Source: Halomontanus rarus
Lineage (GTDB): Archaea > Halobacteriota > Halobacteria > Halobacteriales > Natrialbaceae
Strand: one strand, 5' to 3'
DNA: 64,000 nucleotides
Assembly: GCF_029338335.1 (NCBI RefSeq)
Contig: NZ_CP119796.1
Under the pieces are notes generated by a model that saw only the letters and a list, made by a program, of their open reading frames with translations, was not told the origin of the DNA and made no database searches. Made by a program: the position numbers and the translations under genes. This document shows positions 60,848 through 64,000 of this stretch, piece by piece (position 1 is the stretch's first letter; every line of letters starts with the position of its first letter).

Positions 60848-62086
60848 ATGGTTGTCGAGATGAACAACGCGGCCTCCGCCCTCCTCGCGTTGCTTCTCGT
60901 GTTCGCGCTCCCAGCGACGGCCGTCGTCGCCGCCGACACGGCGAATACGAGTGCCGAGACGAACGCACGTACAGTTGCGGCGAGCGATCCGATCACTGCA
61001 GAGAATACGACTAATCGTCTCTCACTCGATGGAGAGATCCGGAGTTCATACACGCCGGCGAATCCGGACCTCGGGACGACACTCGCCAGGCAAGATCGGG
61101 CCATGCGAACCGAGTACAACACGTACCGGTTCGAAACCAAGTTCGAAAACGGAACCGACGAAGAACGAGACGAACTGGTCGAAACCGAGCACGAGTGGAT
61201 CAGAGAGCAGGTTTCCGGCCTGAACGAGCGCGAACGCACAGCCGTCAGCGCACACGCGAATGGAACGCTCCCTGACGACGAGTTCCTTCACAGACTCGTT
61301 CTCATTTCGAGCGAGGCAGCCGAACTCGAAACCCATCTTAACACGCTCGACGATCACGCATCGATCGAAGAGAAACCCGAGGAAGCAGCTCTCGACATGC
61401 ATCAGAGTCCCGTTCGGGATCGCATCGCTACGTTCATGAGCGGGGAACGATCGTCGGCTCGATCAGCGGACACGCTTCTGATTCAGACCACCGAAACTGG
61501 AATGGCCATCTCGATGACCGGACGGATCGAGAATGTGAGGGAAGTATCACAATATAGTAATCGCGATACGACCGTTCCAAACCAATTCGATAGCTACTCG
61601 AGCGCACACGATCACGTAACGACGTTGTATCCGTGGACCTTCGGCGAAGCGAGCACCGGATTCGAAGCGTTGGATCTCACTGAAGACCAGTTGTATGGGT
61701 TCACCGTCCCCCACGAGCAGGGTGTACTCACCATCTACCTCGACGGCGGGACGGGCGCAATCTTCCACGAGACGCAAGTGCTGCAACAGGACCAGTTGCC
61801 GATAGAACAGTACGGGGAGACGTGGACCAACGACTCCGTCGAACTCGCGATCAACCGAACGCCGGCGAACGGGCCGATCGAAGTGAAGACCACCAACGTG
61901 GAGACCGGCAATCCGATCAGAGCGACGGTTCTCGTCGACGGGACGGTCGTCGGTAAGACCGGTCAGAGCGGCACGCTGTGGGTAAGTCCACCGCAACACG
62001 ATTACGAAATTACGGTACAGACGTCCGAGACGACGGTTGACGGGAGTATCTCCGCCGATCCAGTTTCGAACGAGAGTAGCCCCTGA
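60848..62086 (+). CDS. secreted haloarchaeal protein (DUF7096-like), probably lipid-free
   Basis: 412 residues from the ATG at 60848 (a second ATG is at 60860). The signal peptide is AASALLALLLVFALPATAVVA. The mature protein has a helical, Glu/Arg-rich first part (EERDELVETEHEWIREQVSGLNERERTAVSAHANGTL) and a C-terminal beta part with a carboxypeptidase-regulatory-like segment (TGNPIRATVLVDGTVVGKTGQSGTLWVSPPQHDYEITV). I recognise the helical part as a domain common in secreted haloarchaeal proteins. A TATA (CATATAAT, about 60810-60817) fits a near-leaderless transcript. It is divergent from the membrane-anchored regulator. Confidence 0.78.
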   Translation: MVVEMNNAASALLALLLVFALPATAVVAADTANTSAETNARTVAASDPITAENTTNRLSLDGEIRSSYTPANPDLGTTLARQDRAMRTEYNTYRFETKFENGTDEERDELVETEHEWIREQVSGLNERERTAVSAHANGTLPDDEFLHRLVLISSEAAELETHLNTLDDHASIEEKPEEAALDMHQSPVRDRIATFMSGERSSARSADTLLIQTTETGMAISMTGRIENVREVSQYSNRDTTVPNQFDSYSSAHDHVTTLYPWTFGEASTGFEALDLTEDQLYGFTVPHEQGVLTIYLDGGTGAIFHETQVLQQDQLPIEQYGETWTNDSVELAINRTPANGPIEVKTTNVETGNPIRATVLVDGTVVGKTGQSGTLWVSPPQHDYEITVQTSETTVDGSISADPVSNESSP

Positions 62087-62212
62087 ACGTCAGCACACAG
62101 CCGATCCAGCGATGGCTGTGCGATCGGTGTGCGAACAATTTCAGTCCGACCGAGGTGCGAACAGTTTCAGTTCGGCCGAGAGTTCAAGTACGAAGACGGG
62201 TCCACCGTCACT

Positions 62213-62707
62213 GTGACTCCAGCGCTCGAGCGAGTACGAACCCGCGCCGTCAGTCCGGTCGTCGGGACCCTCCTCCTCGTCGCGCTGACGATTTTCCTCG
62301 CTGCCGTCGTGGCGGTCGGGATCGGATTCGGTCCCGGAACGACGATGTTGTCGACGGCGCCGAGTGCCGCGTTCGACCTCAGCGTCGATGCGAACGAGCA
62401 GGAGATCAGTCTTCACCACCGGACGGGAGAGACGATCGATGTCCGGAAGCTGACGCTCCACGTGACGGTCGAGGGCGAACCGCTGGCCGAACAGCCACCG
62501 GTTCCGTTTTTTTCCGAGCACGGCTTTCGGGGTGGGCCCGACGGCCCGTTTAACGAGCGATCCGATCCGCGGTGGTCGGTCGGCGAGACGGCGAGCGTCC
62601 GCGTCGCCGGAACGAATACACCTGCGATCGACGCCGGGGACACCGTCGGCGTCACGCTCGCAGTAGACGGAAAGACGGTGGCGTCACTCGAGACGAAGGC
62701 GACGTAA
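62213..62707 (+). CDS. archaeal type IV pilin-like protein
   Basis: About 164 residues if the GTG at 62213 is used (MTPALERVRTRAVSPVVGTLLLVALT); an open frame extends to 62129 but crosses a 26-bp tandem duplication. The prepilin signature RAVSPVVG is followed by a hydrophobic helix (TLLLVALTIFLAAVVAVGIGFG), as in haloarchaeal PilA-type and DUF1628 pilins processed by PibD. The remainder is a beta-rich head domain. It probably forms a surface filament or a pseudopilus with the secreted protein upstream. Confidence 0.85.
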   Translation: MTPALERVRTRAVSPVVGTLLLVALTIFLAAVVAVGIGFGPGTTMLSTAPSAAFDLSVDANEQEISLHHRTGETIDVRKLTLHVTVEGEPLAEQPPVPFFSEHGFRGGPDGPFNERSDPRWSVGETASVRVAGTNTPAIDAGDTVGVTLAVDGKTVASLETKAT

Positions 62708-62755
62708 GAGTGAAACTGAACGGTGAGCGGCGAGCAGAGAGTGAACGCTGAGCAG

Positions 62756-63382
62756 TCACTCGGGGGCGCGACCGATCGTCGTGATCGCGACATCGGGGCT
62801 GTACGAGGGCCCCATGAACGCGTGTTTGACGTCCTCGAAGCCGGCCGCCTTGAACATCCGATCGGCCTCGTACTCGTCGTAAAAGAGCATGATCGCGTCG
62901 GCGAGTTTCTGCGTGATCGTATTTTCGGGATTGTTCGGCCCGACGACGAGAACCTGTCCGCCGGGTTTGAGCACGCGGCGAAACTCCCGGAGCGTACGAA
63001 CGGGATCCGGCCAGTACTCGATCGAGCCCGACGACCAGACGACGTCGAAGGTGTTCGTCGCGAACGGGAGCCGTTCGGCGTCACCCCGATGGAACGCGAC
63101 CGGGCCCTGTTTCCCGAACTTCGCGTACGCCTTCTCGAGTTGGTGCTCGCTCTGATCGAGGGCGTAGACGGTGTCTGCGTGCTCGAGCAGTCCCGCGGTT
63201 CCGAAGCCGGTCCCACAGCCGACGTCCAAGACCATCGCCTCCTCGGGATCGGGGAAGTCGAGCAGGGAGAGGGCGTCGGCGCGCATCTCCTCGTTCCAGA
63301 TGAACGGATTGATCCGGTCGTACACTGTCGAGAGGTACTTGTAGAACAGCCGTGCACGGGTCTTGTTCTCGAGAATACCCAT
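62756..63382 (-). CDS. class I SAM methyltransferase, UbiE/VTE3-like (probable menaquinone methylation)
   Basis: 208 residues from the ATG at 63382 (MGILENKTRARLFYKYLSTVYDRINPFIWNEEMR). The SAM motif VLDVGCGTGFGTAGLLEH, then DAERLPFATNTFDVVWSSGSIEYWPDP and FRRVLKPGGQVLVVGP are present. The entry sequence resembles the archaeal-type MPBQ/MSBQ methyltransferase that plants use as VTE3 for plastoquinone and tocopherol. In a haloarchaeon this suggests ring methylation of (mena)quinone; that assignment is inference. Confidence 0.85.
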   Translation of the reverse strand: MGILENKTRARLFYKYLSTVYDRINPFIWNEEMRADALSLLDFPDPEEAMVLDVGCGTGFGTAGLLEHADTVYALDQSEHQLEKAYAKFGKQGPVAFHRGDAERLPFATNTFDVVWSSGSIEYWPDPVRTLREFRRVLKPGGQVLVVGPNNPENTITQKLADAIMLFYDEYEADRMFKAAGFEDVKHAFMGPSYSPDVAITTIGRAPE

Positions 63383-63512
63383 TGTCTGAGAATGTTCGCC
63401 CGAAGGCAATAGGTCTGCTGTTCTCGCCCGGCGAAAGCGGGGAAGCCACCGAAACGAGAGCCGTTCGCGACCGCTCGTCGGAAACGGCGTCGCGCATCAC
63501 TTTCGCAACTAC

Positions 63513-63519
63513 CATATAC
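63513..63519 (+). promoter_or_regulatory. TATA box of the A-type ATP synthase operon
   Basis: CATATAC lies about 30 bp before the ahaH start codon, the normal spacing for a leaderless transcript. Confidence 0.55.
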
Positions 63520-63549
63520 ACGCCTTTGCAAACTTCGCTTGCTTAGAGT

Positions 63550-63882
63550 ATGCCGAGGCCAGAGGTTCTCGAACGAATACAGTCGGCGGAGGAGGAAGCC
63601 GACGAGATCGTCGCATTGGCAGAAGATGACCGCGACGAGCGGATAGCCGAGGCCCGGGAACGTGCCGAGGAGATTCGCACGGACGCGGAAGCGGAGGCGC
63701 GGGATCTCAAAGAGCGCCGCCTCGAAGAGGCGCGCGACGAGATCGACGCAGAGTGCGAACGTGTCCTCCGTGAAGGCGAACAGGAACGCGAGGCGCTCGC
63801 AGAACGCGCCGAGCGTCGAGTCGACGAGGTAGCCGAATACGTCGTCGAACTGTTCCAGGAGGACGTACATGCTCAGACCTGA
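63550..63882 (+). CDS. ahaH: A-type ATP synthase subunit H
   Basis: 110 residues, almost entirely a charged coiled coil (VLERIQSAEEEADEIVALAEDDRDERIAEARERAEEIRTDAEAEARDLKERRLEEARDEIDAECERVL). This is the peripheral-stalk subunit H (AhaH), which pairs with subunit E. It is the first gene of the ATP synthase operon in haloarchaea and overlaps the next gene by 14 bp. Confidence 0.93.
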   Translation: MPRPEVLERIQSAEEEADEIVALAEDDRDERIAEARERAEEIRTDAEAEARDLKERRLEEARDEIDAECERVLREGEQEREALAERAERRVDEVAEYVVELFQEDVHAQT

Positions 63883-64000
63883 ACGAATGAGCAAGGTTTC
63901 GGTGACCGGCTCCAAGGGCGTCATGCCCACGGTCATCGAAACGGTTTACGAACTGAACCTACTCCACCTGTCGGACTACGACGGCTCCTGGCAGGGGTTC
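63869..64000 (+). CDS. ahaI: A-type ATP synthase subunit I, 5' part
   Basis: 44 codons from the ATG at 63869 run off the window: MLRPERMSKVSVTGSKGVMP, TVIETVYELNLLHLSDYDGSW. This is the start of the membrane-embedded rotor/stator subunit I (a-subunit). Overlap with ahaH indicates translational coupling. Confidence 0.9.
   Translation, partial: MLRPERMSKVSVTGSKGVMPTVIETVYELNLLHLSDYDGSWQGF

Noticed and set aside
62413..63936. 507-codon minus-strand frame spanning pilin, methyltransferase and ahaH
   Set aside because: It runs through three real genes in other frames and has no coherent domain.

Overview
The window is chromosomal DNA from a haloarchaeon, probably of the Natrialbales type. The evidence is a high GC content with strong C/G at third codon positions, very acidic proteins, archaeal RNA polymerase subunits split as B''/B' and A'/A'', archaeal EF-2 with a diphthamide loop, SepF-type cell division, Tat-dependent lipoproteins (RR followed by a lipobox Cys), TATA boxes about 25-35 bp upstream of often leaderless genes, and many families found only in haloarchaea. 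The genus assignment is inference.

Layout. Positions 1-4300 hold a cut-off lipoprotein, a zinc-ribbon protein, a PUA RNA-binding protein, a DUF1028 protein, SepF and a GH27 alpha-galactosidase-like enzyme. 4400-8475 holds a MATE exporter behind two tandem palindromic operators and a GH3 beta-glucosidase-like enzyme. 8578-26519 is the information-processing core, read right to left: rpoH, rpoB2, rpoB1, rpoA1, rpoA2, nusA, rpsL, rpsG and EF-2. This usual cluster is interrupted twice by unrelated genes, including two quinoprotein-type Tat lipoproteins. tRNA-Asp, a PD-(D/E)XK protein and a response regulator/GAF/bacterio-opsin-activator-like regulator follow.

30080-38041 holds two tandem isoaspartyl-methyltransferase paralogues, a zinc-finger protein, an M29 aminopeptidase, a membrane protein, and a glycolysis block: pgk, bacterial-type GAPDH and, divergently, archaeal-type GAPDH. 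38199-46352 holds Hsp20, a RimK-type ligase, L10e, a small HTH protein, a site-2 protease with CBS domains, an HNH nuclease, tRNA-His, and an RPA/RPA-associated pair. 46601-54799 holds NAD synthase, an SDR lacking the catalytic Tyr/Lys, a Tfx regulator, a TRAM protein, EtfBA, a secreted serpin and a polyprenyl synthase. 54862-64000 holds a DUF373 membrane protein, a secreted aspartoacylase-like protein, a radical SAM protein, a membrane-anchored winged-helix regulator divergent from a secreted DUF7096-like protein and a pilin, a UbiE/VTE3-like methyltransferase, and the first genes of the A-type ATP synthase operon.

The most distinctive sequence feature is a recurrent family of hexanucleotide-periodic tracts. 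They lie in gaps just 3' of genes and also inside coding regions as frame-preserving low-complexity linkers (DUF5781 protein, NadE, S7 N-terminus). Pentanucleotide repeats sit in the nusA leader and upstream of etfB. No complete mobile element, rRNA or CRISPR array was seen.
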